Shown here in pieces: positions 22,844-31,432 of a stretch of 41,705 nt of DNA (position 1 is its first letter; each line of letters begins with the position of its first letter). Both the position numbers and the translations under genes were made by a program. The notes below the pieces were generated by a model. That model saw nothing but the letters and a program-made list of their open reading frames with translations. It was not told the origin of the DNA and made no database searches. The stretch is from a virus: positions 1-41,705 of the IMG/VR virus record IMGVR_UViG_3300005529_001089; one strand, given 5' to 3'.

Positions 22844-23422
22844 CTACGAGAGGGTCAGGGTGACGGTGAGCTGCCACGACGCGGCAGAGGTCTTCGTGCC
22901 GAGCGCCGTGACCTTCCGGTTGAGCATCCGGCCGCCGGCGGAGCCGTTGAAGATCGCCCACTCGGCCCAGACGAAGTTCGCGTCGGTGGTCGCGAACGTC
23001 GCCCGGAACGTGATCGTGGCGGCGCCGACGACGGTTCCGTCGGCGTGGGACGGGTAGGTCGCGTCCATCGCCTTGCGGAGCTTGTTCGACGCGGCCTGCA
23101 GGTCGGTCTGCGTCGCCGCCTCGGCGGTGTTGCTGTCGCCGACGCCGAGGAACGCGTTGCCGTTGTTGAAGTATGTGAGGGTCTGTGCGGCGGTGCCGGT
23201 GCCGTTGCCGATCAGCGCCTCCCACAGGCAGGACGCGCCGCCGTACATGAGGAGGTTGCCTTCGCCCTCGATGATCTCGAACGGGTCAGCGTCGAGGTCG
23301 TCGCCGTGGAACTTCTCGACCTTCCAGTTGGCGCGCCACCTGACGCCTTCATGCTGGTCGAGGAGCGCCCCGATCTCTGCTGACTCGACAGCGCCGATGC
23401 CGTCGCCGCGTGCCTCTGACAT
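22844..23422 (-). CDS. phage virion-module protein, unknown (192 aa)
   Basis: A 192-aa protein related by pattern to actinophage virion proteins: GEGNLLMYGGASCLWEALIG, then LTYFNNGNAFLGVGDSNTAE and a beta-rich C-terminus (WAIFNGSAGGRMLNRKVTAL). It is separated by about 100 bp (with a tRNA-like hairpin) from the gene upstream. Role unknown; possibly a minor capsid or neck protein. Confidence 0.7.
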   Translation of the reverse strand: MSEARGDGIGAVESAEIGALLDQHEGVRWRANWKVEKFHGDDLDADPFEIIEGEGNLLMYGGASCLWEALIGNGTGTAAQTLTYFNNGNAFLGVGDSNTAEAATQTDLQAASNKLRKAMDATYPSHADGTVVGAATITFRATFATTDANFVWAEWAIFNGSAGGRMLNRKVTALGTKTSAASWQLTVTLTLS

Positions 23423-23459
23423 GTCGTCTCCTGTTTCAGAGTTGAGGGTCTCGGTGGAT

Positions 23460-23502
23460 GCCCCGCCGCCGGACTCGAACCGGCCGTGCGGCCTTGCGGG
23501 GC
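23460..23502 (-). other. tRNA-like acceptor/T-arm hairpin in an intergenic gap
   Basis: On the minus strand a perfect 7-bp stem GCCCCGC/GCGGGGC (23502-23496 and 23466-23460) encloses a second 5-bp stem with a T-loop (GCCGG-TTCGAGT-CCGGC), and an A follows the outer stem. GGTTCGAGTCC fits the tRNA B-box consensus. D and anticodon arms are absent, and one extra G lies between T stem and acceptor, so it is not a working tRNA. It could be a tRNA remnant, an RNase-processing signal or an intercistronic hairpin. Confidence 0.5.
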
Positions 23503-23521
23503 GACGTGCTTGCTGCCGGTC

Positions 23522-23893
23522 TTACTCCTGCTGTGCGCCGGCGGCCGCGAGCTCGGCGGCCTTCGCGGCGAGCGCTTTCTTCTTGTCGGCGACGCTCGGC
23601 TTCTTCTCGGTGAAGCCATCGACGCCGAGCTCGTCGGCGAGCGCGTTCGCGGCCGCGTGGCCGTCGACCGCTTCGATGCGCTGCTCGAGCGTCAACTCGC
23701 CGCCGCTGTCCTCGGTGGCCGCTGCGGCGGCCTGCTCCTCGAACAGGTGGGCGACCGCTGCGGCTGAGTCGTCGTCGGCCGGGGTGAGCGTGCGTGCCTT
23801 CACCTGGTCGGCGAAGACCTCGCTGAGCGGGAGTTCGAACTCCCATTCGCCGCCGCCTTCCCCACGGAGACGTACCACCGTCTGGTCGGACAT
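23522..23893 (-). CDS. capsid-region protein with Ala/Lys helical C-terminus
   Basis: A 123-aa protein starting at ATG 23893 (MSDQTVVRLRGEGGGEWEFE). A beta-rich N-terminal 30 residues and a helical, Ala/Glu-rich remainder (HLFEEQAAAAATEDSGGELT, then KKKALAAKAAELAAAG) are visible. It lies downstream of the decoration protein in the head module. Function unknown. Confidence 0.7.
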   Translation of the reverse strand: MSDQTVVRLRGEGGGEWEFELPLSEVFADQVKARTLTPADDDSAAAVAHLFEEQAAAAATEDSGGELTLEQRIEAVDGHAAANALADELGVDGFTEKKPSVADKKKALAAKAAELAAAGAQQE

Positions 23894-23897
23894 GGCC

Positions 23898-24278
23898 TTA
23901 GGCCGTCCGCGGGACGTGGAACGCCTTGATCGTGCCCGTGGCGCCCGCCTGGACGTCGATCCAGATCGAGCCGTCCTTCTGCGCGAACCGAGAGGACGAG
24001 AACGGGCCGACATGGCCGACGACAGCGTTCAGCGACACGACGAGGTCGCCCTGCCCGGCGGAGAGCGCCGGCGGGTTCGCGCCCGCCTTGAACGTGAACG
24101 TCTTCGCGCCGGCGAACGTCGAGTTGATCTCGATGTGCAGCTCCTCGAGCTGAGCGCCCGCCGGGAGCGGTGCGACGGAGATGATGTGACCGTTCGTCGG
24201 GTCGACCGCGGTACCGGCCGGATCGGCGATGTTGGAGTTGACCACGAGTTCCGTGGTCGGAACGGGAGTACGTGCCAT
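23898..24278 (-). CDS. capsid decoration-like protein
   Basis: A 126-aa beta-rich protein directly downstream of the major capsid gene, the usual place of head decoration proteins. Visible: LEELHIEINSTFAGAKTFTF, then LSAGQGDLVVSLNAVVGHVG and WIDVQAGATGTIKAFHVPRT. Its ribosome site lies in a CTCC-TGAA-GGAG hairpin identical to that of the endolysin gene. Identification is by place and fold type. Confidence 0.65.
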   Translation of the reverse strand: MARTPVPTTELVVNSNIADPAGTAVDPTNGHIISVAPLPAGAQLEELHIEINSTFAGAKTFTFKAGANPPALSAGQGDLVVSLNAVVGHVGPFSSSRFAQKDGSIWIDVQAGATGTIKAFHVPRTA

Positions 24279-24328
24279 GTTCGATCTCCTTCAGGAGGAT
24301 GGTTAGCCGAGACTCGGTGCGTCTTGGC

Positions 24329-25177
24329 TTACGTCTGCGAGGCCTGCGCGACCGCGATGCCGTCCGGGCGGACGAGCTTGCCGCCGTACAGAGCGAGGCC
24401 CTTGATGGCGTCCTCGAACGCGGACTGCGGCCGGTACGCCTCGGTCTTGGAGATCTGCTGCGCGAACGAGATCGCGTTGTTCGTGCCGGAGATGACGATG
24501 TTGTCGTCGCCGCCGGGGAACGGCGTGTTGTTCGACACGTAGATGTCCATGCCGGCGGCACGGCCGACCTGGCCGGTGATCATCGCGCCGACGTCCGCAC
24601 CGGTCTCGTTCGCGCGGATGAACCGCGTGTCTCCGAGCAGGCGCCCGTGGAACCAGGGCGGCACGACGCACCAGCGGCCCTCGTTCGGGACGTTGGAGAC
24701 GTCGAGCTGCACCTTGAGCGGGATGAGCACCTTGTCGTACGCGTCGGTGACGACCGCGGTCGTGACAGGGATGATCCCGAGCGAGTTCGCGGTCTGGACG
24801 GCCGTGTAGAGGCCGGCGATGAACTGGTCGATCGTGTCGGCGAGCGCGTAGCCCGCCTCGACGAGCGCGGACGGGAGCAGCGCCCCGCGGGCCTGCCGTG
24901 CGTCGACGTCGTCGATCATGAACGCGAAGTACTTCGCCTGATCGATGAGCAGCTTCCGCTGCGCAGTCGTCAGCGCTTCCGGGGTGATCGTGGTCGAGTT
25001 CGGCGTGTACGTGCTGATCGTCGGCCGGGAGACCGAGTTGATCGTCACGGTGTCGCCGTACTCGGAGATCTCGCCCTCGTAGTCGCTGTTCGCCAGCGAC
25101 CCGTACACGAGCTTCTTCTTGAGGCTCGCGAGCAGGACAGCCGACCAGACTTCCGGCTTGAAGGTATCGACGGACAT
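24329..25177 (-). CDS. major capsid protein (P22/gp5-like coat family)
   Basis: A 282-aa protein with the signature start of this coat family (FKPEVWSAVLLASLKKKLVY, then YGDTVTINSVSRPTISTYTP). Next come a spine-helix region (LLIDQAKYFAFMIDDVDARQ), the P-domain (VPNEGRWCVVPPWFHGRLLG) and a C-terminal NNAISFAQQISKTEAYRPQS. It follows the scaffold gene. HK97 fold is expected. The strong ribosome site GAAGGAG supports high expression. Confidence 0.85.
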   Translation of the reverse strand: MSVDTFKPEVWSAVLLASLKKKLVYGSLANSDYEGEISEYGDTVTINSVSRPTISTYTPNSTTITPEALTTAQRKLLIDQAKYFAFMIDDVDARQARGALLPSALVEAGYALADTIDQFIAGLYTAVQTANSLGIIPVTTAVVTDAYDKVLIPLKVQLDVSNVPNEGRWCVVPPWFHGRLLGDTRFIRANETGADVGAMITGQVGRAAGMDIYVSNNTPFPGGDDNIVISGTNNAISFAQQISKTEAYRPQSAFEDAIKGLALYGGKLVRPDGIAVAQASQT

Positions 25178-25202
25178 TCAGGATTCTCCTTCGTGAAAGG
25201 GT

Positions 25203-25961
25203 CTACTTCTTGGTCTTCAGGTACTCGTCGAGCTCGCCCCTGGCGACCGCTTCCGCGATCTGATCGGGCGTCATGCCCTCGGTTGAGGCCAGCTGCTTGC
25301 CGCTGCCGCCACCGCGGGCTCCCTGATCCGCGTTGCCGTTGCCGGTTACGCGTCCGTCGTTCCCTCCGCCGGCCAGGTACGGCTTGGCCTCCAGGAGTGC
25401 TTCCATCGCTTCGGCGATGTTCGTCGGGTTGCCGTCGTCGTCGAGTTGCAGCTTGGAGCGGTCGATCAGCGCGATCGCGTCCTGCGGATCCGATACGCCC
25501 TTCTTCGCTGCCTCCGCGACGATCGCTGAGCGCAGCCGTGTCTCCTTCGCGGAGGTCTGGGCTTCGTCGCGTTCGCGCTCGAGCTGCTGCGCGCGCTCCT
25601 GCGCCTTCTGAAGCTCAGTCTTCTCGCCGTCGCGGATCTTGTCGAGCTCGGCCTTCGCGGCCTTCAGCTCTTCGTAGTCGTCCGGCGGCGTGGTCTTCGC
25701 CCGCGCGAGGCGCTCCTGGACGATCCGGTCGACGTCGGCCTGCGAGAACGACTTGTCGGCCGCCGCTGCCGCCGCAGCCGCAGTGGCTGCTGCGTCGCGT
25801 TCGGCTCTCTCGCGTGCTTCCTTCTCCTCGGGCGTCTCGTCGTTCAGCGGGACGCCGGACGCGCGGAGACGTGCCTGCATCGCCGGCCAGCGGGACTCGA
25901 GGCGGGCCTGCAGTTCTGCGAGGCCTTCGGGCATGGTGAAACGCCGCTCGTTGAGCGTCAT
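25203..25961 (-). CDS. capsid scaffolding protein
   Basis: A 252-aa protein with long charged helices (PEEKEARERAERDAAATAAA, then KTELQKAQERAQQLERERDE) and a Gly/Asn/Asp-rich C-terminal linker ending in a small helical tip (GMTPDQIAEAVARGELDEYL), as in phage scaffolds that bind coat protein through their C-terminus. It is just upstream of the coat gene and preceded by AGGAGG. It guides procapsid assembly and leaves or is degraded. Confidence 0.85.
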   Translation of the reverse strand: MTLNERRFTMPEGLAELQARLESRWPAMQARLRASGVPLNDETPEEKEARERAERDAAATAAAAAAAADKSFSQADVDRIVQERLARAKTTPPDDYEELKAAKAELDKIRDGEKTELQKAQERAQQLERERDEAQTSAKETRLRSAIVAEAAKKGVSDPQDAIALIDRSKLQLDDDGNPTNIAEAMEALLEAKPYLAGGGNDGRVTGNGNADQGARGGGSGKQLASTEGMTPDQIAEAVARGELDEYLKTKK

Positions 25962-26029
25962 GGTGTTCGTTCCTCCTGTGGAGTGGCCGGCGGCGTTACG
26001 AGCGCCCCGCCGTGTAGCGCTGAACGCGT

Positions 26030-26278
26030 CTAGAAGGAGCCGCAGCGCCTGCCCGTGAGCAGGTTGTCCACGACCTCCGACCCGCTGCCGGGCCAGTGGT
26101 GAACGGTGGCCTCTGTGACGCTGTTGCCGGTCGCCTGTAGCTCCTTGACGGCGCGGGCGATGATCGCCTCCGGCGAATTCGTGTTGTCGGCCTCGAAGTC
26201 GACGATCTCGCCGTGGCCCTTGCTGCGATCCTGGCCGTGGCCGCCAACTGCGTTGATGACGATGCGGTAGTTGCCCAT
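26030..26278 (-). CDS. conserved small phage protein (82 aa), unknown
   Basis: Begins MGNYRIVINAVGGHGQDRSK and ends with TVHHWPGSGSEVVDNLLTGR, a pattern I recognise from small proteins of other phages and bacteria without a known function. The HHWPG segment is the most conserved-looking part. It sits between the MuF-like and scaffold genes. Confidence 0.7.
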   Translation of the reverse strand: MGNYRIVINAVGGHGQDRSKGHGEIVDFEADNTNSPEAIIARAVKELQATGNSVTEATVHHWPGSGSEVVDNLLTGRRCGSF

Positions 26279-26289
26279 GAGGTTTCCTT

Positions 26290-27081
26290 TCAGATGTTGA
26301 GCGCGTCGGCGACGTCGAGGACGTGTCCGCCGAGCGAAGGCGTGTCGAGGTTGATGCGCGGCCCGACGTTGCTCCAGTTGTCGGCCATGAGCCGCGGCCC
26401 GAGCTCCGGATCGTCCTCGACGCGCACGCTAGTGCCGATCGAGGGGACGGGCTCGGTGCCGTACAGCGGCTGGACGCCGCACGTGCAGTGCTCGTGGATC
26501 GGGAGGAGGTCTGCGAGCCGGTAGGTGCGGGTTGCGGCGGCTTCGCAGAGCGCGCAGTGCGGCCCTGGACCGGATAGCACTCTCCGGTAGCCGACGATGC
26601 GAACGTCGCCCTTCGCCTCCTGGCCGGCGGCCTGCTGCATCCAGTCGCGCGCGGCGCGCGTGTGCGCGAGCTGCAGGTCGGTCGCGGCGAGCTTCGCCAC
26701 TGAGGCGCGGGCTGCCTGCACGGCGTCTGTCGGGTGGGAGCCGTCCTTGAGGAACGCTCCGTATGCGCCGAACGGCCGGCTGTAGACGATCTCTGCGGCG
26801 ATCCCGCGGAGCGTCGCCGTCGTGTAGAGGGCCGGGTTGAGTGTGATCGGCAGCGTGCGGCCGGTAGCGAGGAGTGTCGCTGCGGTCAGGTACGCGTCGA
26901 CGAGGCGGATGGTGTTCGACTGGCCAGCCTCGACGAGACGAACGATCTGGTCGATAGCGGCCTGACGATCGCCATGCAGATGCGCCCACGTGGCGGCGGT
27001 AGCGGCAGTGACGGCTGCTGAGAGGCGCAAGCGTCGTGTCTGGTAGGCGATGTCGAGCTGCGTCTGGTCGACGGTGCTCAT
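26290..27081 (-). CDS. MuF-like head morphogenesis protein
   Basis: A 263-aa protein in the canonical place between portal and scaffold. An N-terminal helical region (1-150) is followed by a Cys/His module: C176-x2-C179 in SGPGPHCALCEAAATRTYRL and H196-x-H198-C199-x-C201 in LLPIHEHCTCGVQPLYG. MuF-family proteins are packaged in small numbers and act early in head assembly. A toxin/ADP-ribosyl domain, sometimes fused to MuF, is not present. Confidence 0.8.
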   Translation of the reverse strand: MSTVDQTQLDIAYQTRRLRLSAAVTAATAATWAHLHGDRQAAIDQIVRLVEAGQSNTIRLVDAYLTAATLLATGRTLPITLNPALYTTATLRGIAAEIVYSRPFGAYGAFLKDGSHPTDAVQAARASVAKLAATDLQLAHTRAARDWMQQAAGQEAKGDVRIVGYRRVLSGPGPHCALCEAAATRTYRLADLLPIHEHCTCGVQPLYGTEPVPSIGTSVRVEDDPELGPRLMADNWSNVGPRINLDTPSLGGHVLDVADALNI

Positions 27082-27377
27082 CGCTTCTTCGGCGCGAGCG
27101 TGATGCGCTCGAGGATCGCCACCTTGGGGATCTGCATGATGTCGCTGATGTTGAAGTCCGACTCGTTGACGTGTTCAACGCCACGCGATGAGCAGAACGA
27201 CACGGACTCGGCGTCCTCGTAAAAGATCCAGCCGACGGATTCGTGCCGAAGACCATCAGGTGTCTGGTTCTTCCGGTACTCGGAGAGACGCCCCCAGCCG
27301 CCATTTCCGTGGCTCATCGAGTCGAGCCAGACGAGTAGCGTCGGCTCTTCGTCCATCGGAGCGACCATGTCGGTCAT
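27078..27377 (-). CDS. small conserved phage protein, unknown (99 aa)
   Basis: A 99-aa protein with WLDSMSHGNGGWGRLSEYRK, then RHESVGWIFYEDAESVSFCS and DIMQIPKVAILERITLAP. The V-G-W/Y-x-x-x-E-D and IPKxAI pattern is shared by small phage proteins of unknown function. It overlaps both neighbours by 4 nt in the head operon. Confidence 0.7.
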   Translation of the reverse strand: MTDMVAPMDEEPTLLVWLDSMSHGNGGWGRLSEYRKNQTPDGLRHESVGWIFYEDAESVSFCSSRGVEHVNESDFNISDIMQIPKVAILERITLAPKKR

Positions 27378-27727
27378 GCCGCGGGGAGCGGCTTCGCGCC
27401 TTCACCGTTCCATGGTGCGGCGTGGCCGGCCTTGATCATCGCGTCCGTGAGATCCACACCGGCAGCGGTGGTCAGCTCGCCGAGCACGCGGCCGTACTTG
27501 TCGAGACCGTGCGAGACGCAGGTGACCGTGTCGCCGACCTTCACGAGCGTCTCCAGGTAGGCGAGTGCGGTCTTGCCTTCCGGCGTAGCGAGCTCAGGCG
27601 CGTTGCAGCGCGCGAACCGGATCGACTGGCGGCGAAGCATGATGTTCCAGCCGAGGTCGATGTCGCCGTCGAGGGTGTCGCCGTCGTGGATATGCGTGAC
27701 GGTCACCTGGACAGTCCAGGTGGTCAT
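27374..27727 (-). CDS. staphylococcal nuclease-like (SNase/TNase) protein
   Basis: A 117-aa OB-fold nuclease domain without signal peptide. HDGDTLDGDIDLGWN holds the metal-binding aspartates (D15, D17). R37 in IRFARCNAPE, E45 and R80 in LDKYGRVLGEL correspond to the R-E-R catalytic set of staphylococcal nuclease. VDLTDAMIKAGHAAPW is the typical end. It would cut DNA or RNA with Ca2+ inside the cell. Its place in the head operon is unusual. ATG 27727 was chosen over the longer open frame. Confidence 0.85.
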   Translation of the reverse strand: MTTWTVQVTVTHIHDGDTLDGDIDLGWNIMLRRQSIRFARCNAPELATPEGKTALAYLETLVKVGDTVTCVSHGLDKYGRVLGELTTAAGVDLTDAMIKAGHAAPWNGEGAKPLPAA

Positions 27728-27897
27728 CGGCGCTCGGCGCGGTCGACGTCGCAGTGCGTGCACAGGAAGACGATGGCGCCGTTGTCGTACTCGAGGCGGC
27801 GGAGCTTGAACTCGTTGCAGCAGTCGCACTTCCGGTCGTTGACCGGGGCGGCATCTTCTAACAGCTGCATCGTCGATAAGACGGCCGGGTAGCTCAT
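27724..27897 (-). CDS. small zinc-ribbon protein (57 aa)
   Basis: Two CxxC-type pairs (C24/C27 in DRKCDCCNEFKLRR, and C46/C49 in AIVFLCTHCDVDRAERR) indicate a single zinc ribbon. Start and stop overlap the neighbours by 4 nt. It is too small for an enzyme and is probably a binding module next to the SNase-like protein. Confidence 0.7.
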   Translation of the reverse strand: MSYPAVLSTMQLLEDAAPVNDRKCDCCNEFKLRRLEYDNGAIVFLCTHCDVDRAERR

Positions 27898-28292
27898 GCG
27901 GTGGCTCCTGTGACGAGCTTGCGTGCCTGCTCGTAGGTGACGATGCCGCCGTACATGCGGCTCGAGAGACTGCGGCAGATGTGCTGGAGGCGGGCGCGCC
28001 GTTCGGGCCGCGGCATGTCGCGGACGATCGCCCACTGGACGCGGTAGGCCTCGACTTCCTGCTCGAGACGGAACCTGGCGTCGTCGATATAGCGGCGCCA
28101 CCATGCTTCGGGGCCGCCGACACGACGCTGCTGGACGAAGTGAACCTCTTCGTGCGCGATCAGGTCAGCCGGAAGCGGGCCGCTGTCGGGCGCGTAGATC
28201 GTGTCGCCGTACGCGTAAATGGTGCCGCGTGGCGGGTTGAAGCGTGCGCGGATCTCGTCGATATTCGGCGGATACGCGTTGACGACGGTCAT
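27894..28292 (-). CDS. HExxH metallopeptidase-like protein
   Basis: A 132-aa protein with HEEVH at 47-51 (ADLIAHEEVHFVQQRRVG) and a downstream glutamate helix (E79/E81 in RLEQEVEAYRVQW) as in gluzincins. Similar small proteins are common in phages and mobile elements. A zinc peptidase acting on a capsid or host protein is possible; substrate unknown. ATG 28292 overlaps the portal stop (ATGA). Confidence 0.8.
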   Translation of the reverse strand: MTVVNAYPPNIDEIRARFNPPRGTIYAYGDTIYAPDSGPLPADLIAHEEVHFVQQRRVGGPEAWWRRYIDDARFRLEQEVEAYRVQWAIVRDMPRPERRARLQHICRSLSSRMYGGIVTYEQARKLVTGATA

Positions 28293-29752
28293 GCGACCAC
28301 CGTCGGCGGCACAACCTTGTCGGGCGCGGGAGGCTCGGGGTTCGCGATGCCCTGCAGCAGCGAGTCCGCGAGGCGCATCTTCGAGAACCGCTGGATCTGC
28401 GTCTGCGTGTAGCCGAGCTTTTCGAGCGCCGCCTCCCATGGGATGAGGCCGCCGGCGAACTGCTTCATCACGCCGTCGGTGACGGACGCGATCGATTCGG
28501 TCTTCGCGTCGCCCCAGATGATCTCCGAGTCGACCGGCGTGTTCGTCTCGCCGTCGAAGCGGCGTGCAAGGCCGAGCGTCTCCTCGAGCGACTCGCCCCA
28601 CGGGCGCTGCTTCCGTTCGCTCTTCGCGACCAGGCCCGACTCGGCGGACTCGATCGCGTCGCCGGACGGAGACTGGCCTTCCTGGAACAGGTAGTGGCGC
28701 GGCGTTCGCGACGTGACAGCGATGTGCAGCACCTTCTGCTCGATCGACTTGATGTAGCCGTCGAGCTCGGTGGCGCTGAACTCGCCGAACTTGACGTCGC
28801 CGTCCTCAGCGACCCAGAGCTTGTCGACGGCGGAGTCGAACGGCTCCATTGGCCGGCCGTTGTCGTCTTCCATGAGGGCGATGCCTGACGCCCACCGTTG
28901 CCGGTGCGCGCCGAAGTAGCCGGCGATGGCGAGCAAGAAGAGGAACCCGTTGATCTGGTTTTGGATGCGGTACACGTCGGCGAGCTCGGACTCGCCCTCG
29001 ATGAGCACGCGCGGCCGGTTGCGCATCGGCACGACAGGGACGATCCCGAGAGGGTTCTTGAGGAAGCCGTCGGTTCCGTCGAGTTGCTTCCACGGCGGCT
29101 GCTGCGTCTGCTGGCTGAGCGGCTGCGACGTCTGGTTAGTGGAGTCGGTCGAGTCGGCTTTGCGCTGGAACTTGTAGATGCCGTCGGGCATGAACACGTT
29201 CGCGCGCCGCATGCCTGTCCAGTCGTCCGTCCATACCTTGAGCGCGGCCGCGCGCTGGCGGTAGTTCGAGCCGGGCACATAGCCGACGATCGTCTGCGTC
29301 GGATCCTCGACGGCGATCGTGGGGTACTTGTCGCCGTCGTTCTTCCAGACGGAGAAGTACGAGATGCCCTTGATGAGCGCTTCGAGGAACGCGGACTGCG
29401 ACTCAGCGTCCATGTGGTTGGCCTGCCAGATCTCCCACGTCGGACCGTCGGAGACGGGATCGGTCGAGCCGGAGAGGCGGATGCCTTCGACCTTCATGCG
29501 TTCTTCGACCGCGTCGACGACGAGTCGCATGAAGTTCGAGCGGGAGTCCTCGAGCAGGATCCGGAACTCGCTGCGAATCTTCGACTCGTGCGCTTTCGTC
29601 AGGAACGGCAGCGGGTGCTCTCCGGTGTAGTACCGCTCCATGAGATCCATCTGCGTCTGCCGCGACTGCAGCTCGTTCGAGAGCTTGCCGAGCCACCACT
29701 CGGGCGACTGCGGCGCAGGCGAAGACTGGTTTCGCCGCGGGATGAGAGCCAT
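28289..29752 (-). CDS. portal protein (SPP1 gp6-like)
   Basis: A 487-aa protein with the features of actinophage/SPP1-type portals: LMERYYTGEHPLPFLTKAHE, then DSRSNFMRLVVDAVEERMKV, the wing/stem (ESELADVYRIQNQINGFLFL), and the channel-tunnel-loop area (VTSRTPRHYLFQEGQSPSGD, then ESAESGLVAKSERKQRPWGE). Twelve copies form the DNA gate at a capsid vertex. It lies directly after the large terminase. Confidence 0.92.
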   Translation of the reverse strand: MALIPRRNQSSPAPQSPEWWLGKLSNELQSRQTQMDLMERYYTGEHPLPFLTKAHESKIRSEFRILLEDSRSNFMRLVVDAVEERMKVEGIRLSGSTDPVSDGPTWEIWQANHMDAESQSAFLEALIKGISYFSVWKNDGDKYPTIAVEDPTQTIVGYVPGSNYRQRAAALKVWTDDWTGMRRANVFMPDGIYKFQRKADSTDSTNQTSQPLSQQTQQPPWKQLDGTDGFLKNPLGIVPVVPMRNRPRVLIEGESELADVYRIQNQINGFLFLLAIAGYFGAHRQRWASGIALMEDDNGRPMEPFDSAVDKLWVAEDGDVKFGEFSATELDGYIKSIEQKVLHIAVTSRTPRHYLFQEGQSPSGDAIESAESGLVAKSERKQRPWGESLEETLGLARRFDGETNTPVDSEIIWGDAKTESIASVTDGVMKQFAGGLIPWEAALEKLGYTQTQIQRFSKMRLADSLLQGIANPEPPAPDKVVPPTVVA

Positions 29753-29773
29753 GCGTCTCCTCTGGGTGCGGCT

Positions 29774-31426
29774 TTAGCGGAAGCCGGCGGCGCGCGAGCC
29801 GCCCTTCTTCTTGCCGGACACGAGCCGGCGCGCCATCCGGGCGAGCATCACGGCCATCACGGAATCGATCTTCCGAGCCGATTCGCGGTGTTCCTTGCGA
29901 ACGGTGACGCCCCACGCGTTCGGCCAGCGGCGCGCGTTGTGGAAATGCTGCTTCACCGCGGCGTTGCCGTCGTGGTGGAACGTCTGCTCGGTGATCTCGT
30001 TCTGCAGCCGCTCGATCTCGATCGTCGTGTCCTTCTGATGCGACCGCATGTCCCACGCGATCGGATGCTTCGGCGACGCCTTGATCTTCAGCTTCTTCCC
30101 GTACTCCTCGGCCCACTTGTCGACGTAGGACTCGAACGGGTGCAGATCACTGAAGAACGCGAGCACGTTGAACCGCTCAAACGCGTTCGCGACGGCACCA
30201 TCAACGAGGTCGCGCGGCACCTCACCGTCATGCTGGGCCGGATCCCACACGCCGAGCGTGAAGACGTATCCGTCCGACACGCGGCAGCCAATCAGCGACG
30301 TGTGATCGTCGGTGAGCGACGGGTCGAGACCGAGCGTGATGTCGGCGCCATCCCTGACCGTCACCGGGTCGGCGAGCCTGTCCCACTCGTGCGGGGCAAT
30401 CCACGCGTCCTCGGCGGCGACGATCTGGTTGAGATAGAACCTGCGCGACGTCGACGGGCTGTTGCGCGGGTCGTAGATCTCCTCGACATGGCGGTCTTCG
30501 TCGAGCCACTTCGAGTCACCCTTGGCTGCGCTAAGACCCGCACGGAGGAGCAGTTCGTCGGCGAGGTCGATGTCAGGCGGCGCTTCGAGCGAGTCGTACA
30601 GAAATCCGGTAGAGCGCGAGCGCCCCTGGTCGATCGCCTGCCACGCCTCGTAGTCGTGCTCGGCGTCGCTGTCCTCGCCCGGCTCATGCGCGTTGCTGAT
30701 AGCGAGCACGCGGGAGGCACCGTCACGTGACTTAGTCGCGTTGCGGGCGATGACCTTCGCCATCTCGTGCCCGTCGTTGTTCGCAAGCCAGTGCTGCGTC
30801 TCGTTCTTCAGCACGAACGTCGCTCGCGGCCCCTCGAGCGCGCGCGGGCTGGATGTAACCGCCTCCAGACGCGAACGGCCGTGATTGGCGAAGAGGATCT
30901 CCTTGCCGAGGTCGATGCCGTACTCGCGGATCGCAGCATCGGAGAAGAGCCCCGGGAAGAGCGTCATCGTGTTGCGGGTCTGATCCTTCGCAACAGCGGC
31001 CGTCAGAACCCAAGCGGCCGGATGCGGCGCAGCGACCGGGTCGCCAGCATCGTTGAAGCCTGCGAAGCGGCAAGGACCGACGAACTCGTTCGCGCACAGC
31101 GTCGCGCCGACTGGATCCTTGCCCCACCCCTTGACCCGACGGAGCATCCCGTACCGGTAGATGAACCGGCCGTGATCATCGATCGCGTACCACCAGAGGA
31201 CGAAACGTGCTTGTTCGTCGGTGTAGCGCCAGCGCTGGCCGGCGTCGGGGCCGTCGGGCTGACGCAGGTACTCGGCCGTCCAGGCGAGCACGTCCCAGCC
31301 GAGCGTGAGCTCGGGTAGCACGTACTTCGTCTTCGAGCCCTTACGCAGCTGCCAGGTCGGCCCGATTGAGACAGGCTTGATGGACGGCTTAGCAGGCGCG
31401 GCCCGTTTGGTCGCCGCTGCGGGCAT
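29774..31426 (-). CDS. terL: terminase large subunit
   Basis: A 550-aa packaging motor. The ATPase domain has a Walker A-like loop at 97-106 (RRVKGWGKDP) and a Walker B region at 202-210 (ATFVLKNET; N-E instead of the common D-E). The RNase H-like nuclease domain has D368 (ITLGLDPSLTDDHT), an acidic site near D427 (FFSDLHPFESYVDKW) and D521 (RKIDSVMAVMLARM). It pumps and cuts DNA together with the small subunit and portal. Confidence 0.93.
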   Translation of the reverse strand: MPAAATKRAAPAKPSIKPVSIGPTWQLRKGSKTKYVLPELTLGWDVLAWTAEYLRQPDGPDAGQRWRYTDEQARFVLWWYAIDDHGRFIYRYGMLRRVKGWGKDPVGATLCANEFVGPCRFAGFNDAGDPVAAPHPAAWVLTAAVAKDQTRNTMTLFPGLFSDAAIREYGIDLGKEILFANHGRSRLEAVTSSPRALEGPRATFVLKNETQHWLANNDGHEMAKVIARNATKSRDGASRVLAISNAHEPGEDSDAEHDYEAWQAIDQGRSRSTGFLYDSLEAPPDIDLADELLLRAGLSAAKGDSKWLDEDRHVEEIYDPRNSPSTSRRFYLNQIVAAEDAWIAPHEWDRLADPVTVRDGADITLGLDPSLTDDHTSLIGCRVSDGYVFTLGVWDPAQHDGEVPRDLVDGAVANAFERFNVLAFFSDLHPFESYVDKWAEEYGKKLKIKASPKHPIAWDMRSHQKDTTIEIERLQNEITEQTFHHDGNAAVKQHFHNARRWPNAWGVTVRKEHRESARKIDSVMAVMLARMARRLVSGKKKGGSRAAGFR

Positions 31427-31432
31427 GAGGGA

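Noticed and set aside
23455-23510. A full tRNA gene at the T-arm-like hairpin
   Set aside because: D and anticodon arms are missing and the acceptor register is off by one base; listed only as a tRNA-like element.
24272-25939. 555-codon open frame on the plus strand opposite capsid and scaffold genes
   Set aside because: Arg/Asp/Val-rich translation with no domain; it mirrors the codon bias of high-GC genes on the other strand, where coat and scaffold are clear.
28898-30730. 610-codon plus-strand frame opposite portal and terminase
   Set aside because: Low-complexity Arg/Leu/Val translation; portal and TerL on the minus strand explain the sequence fully.
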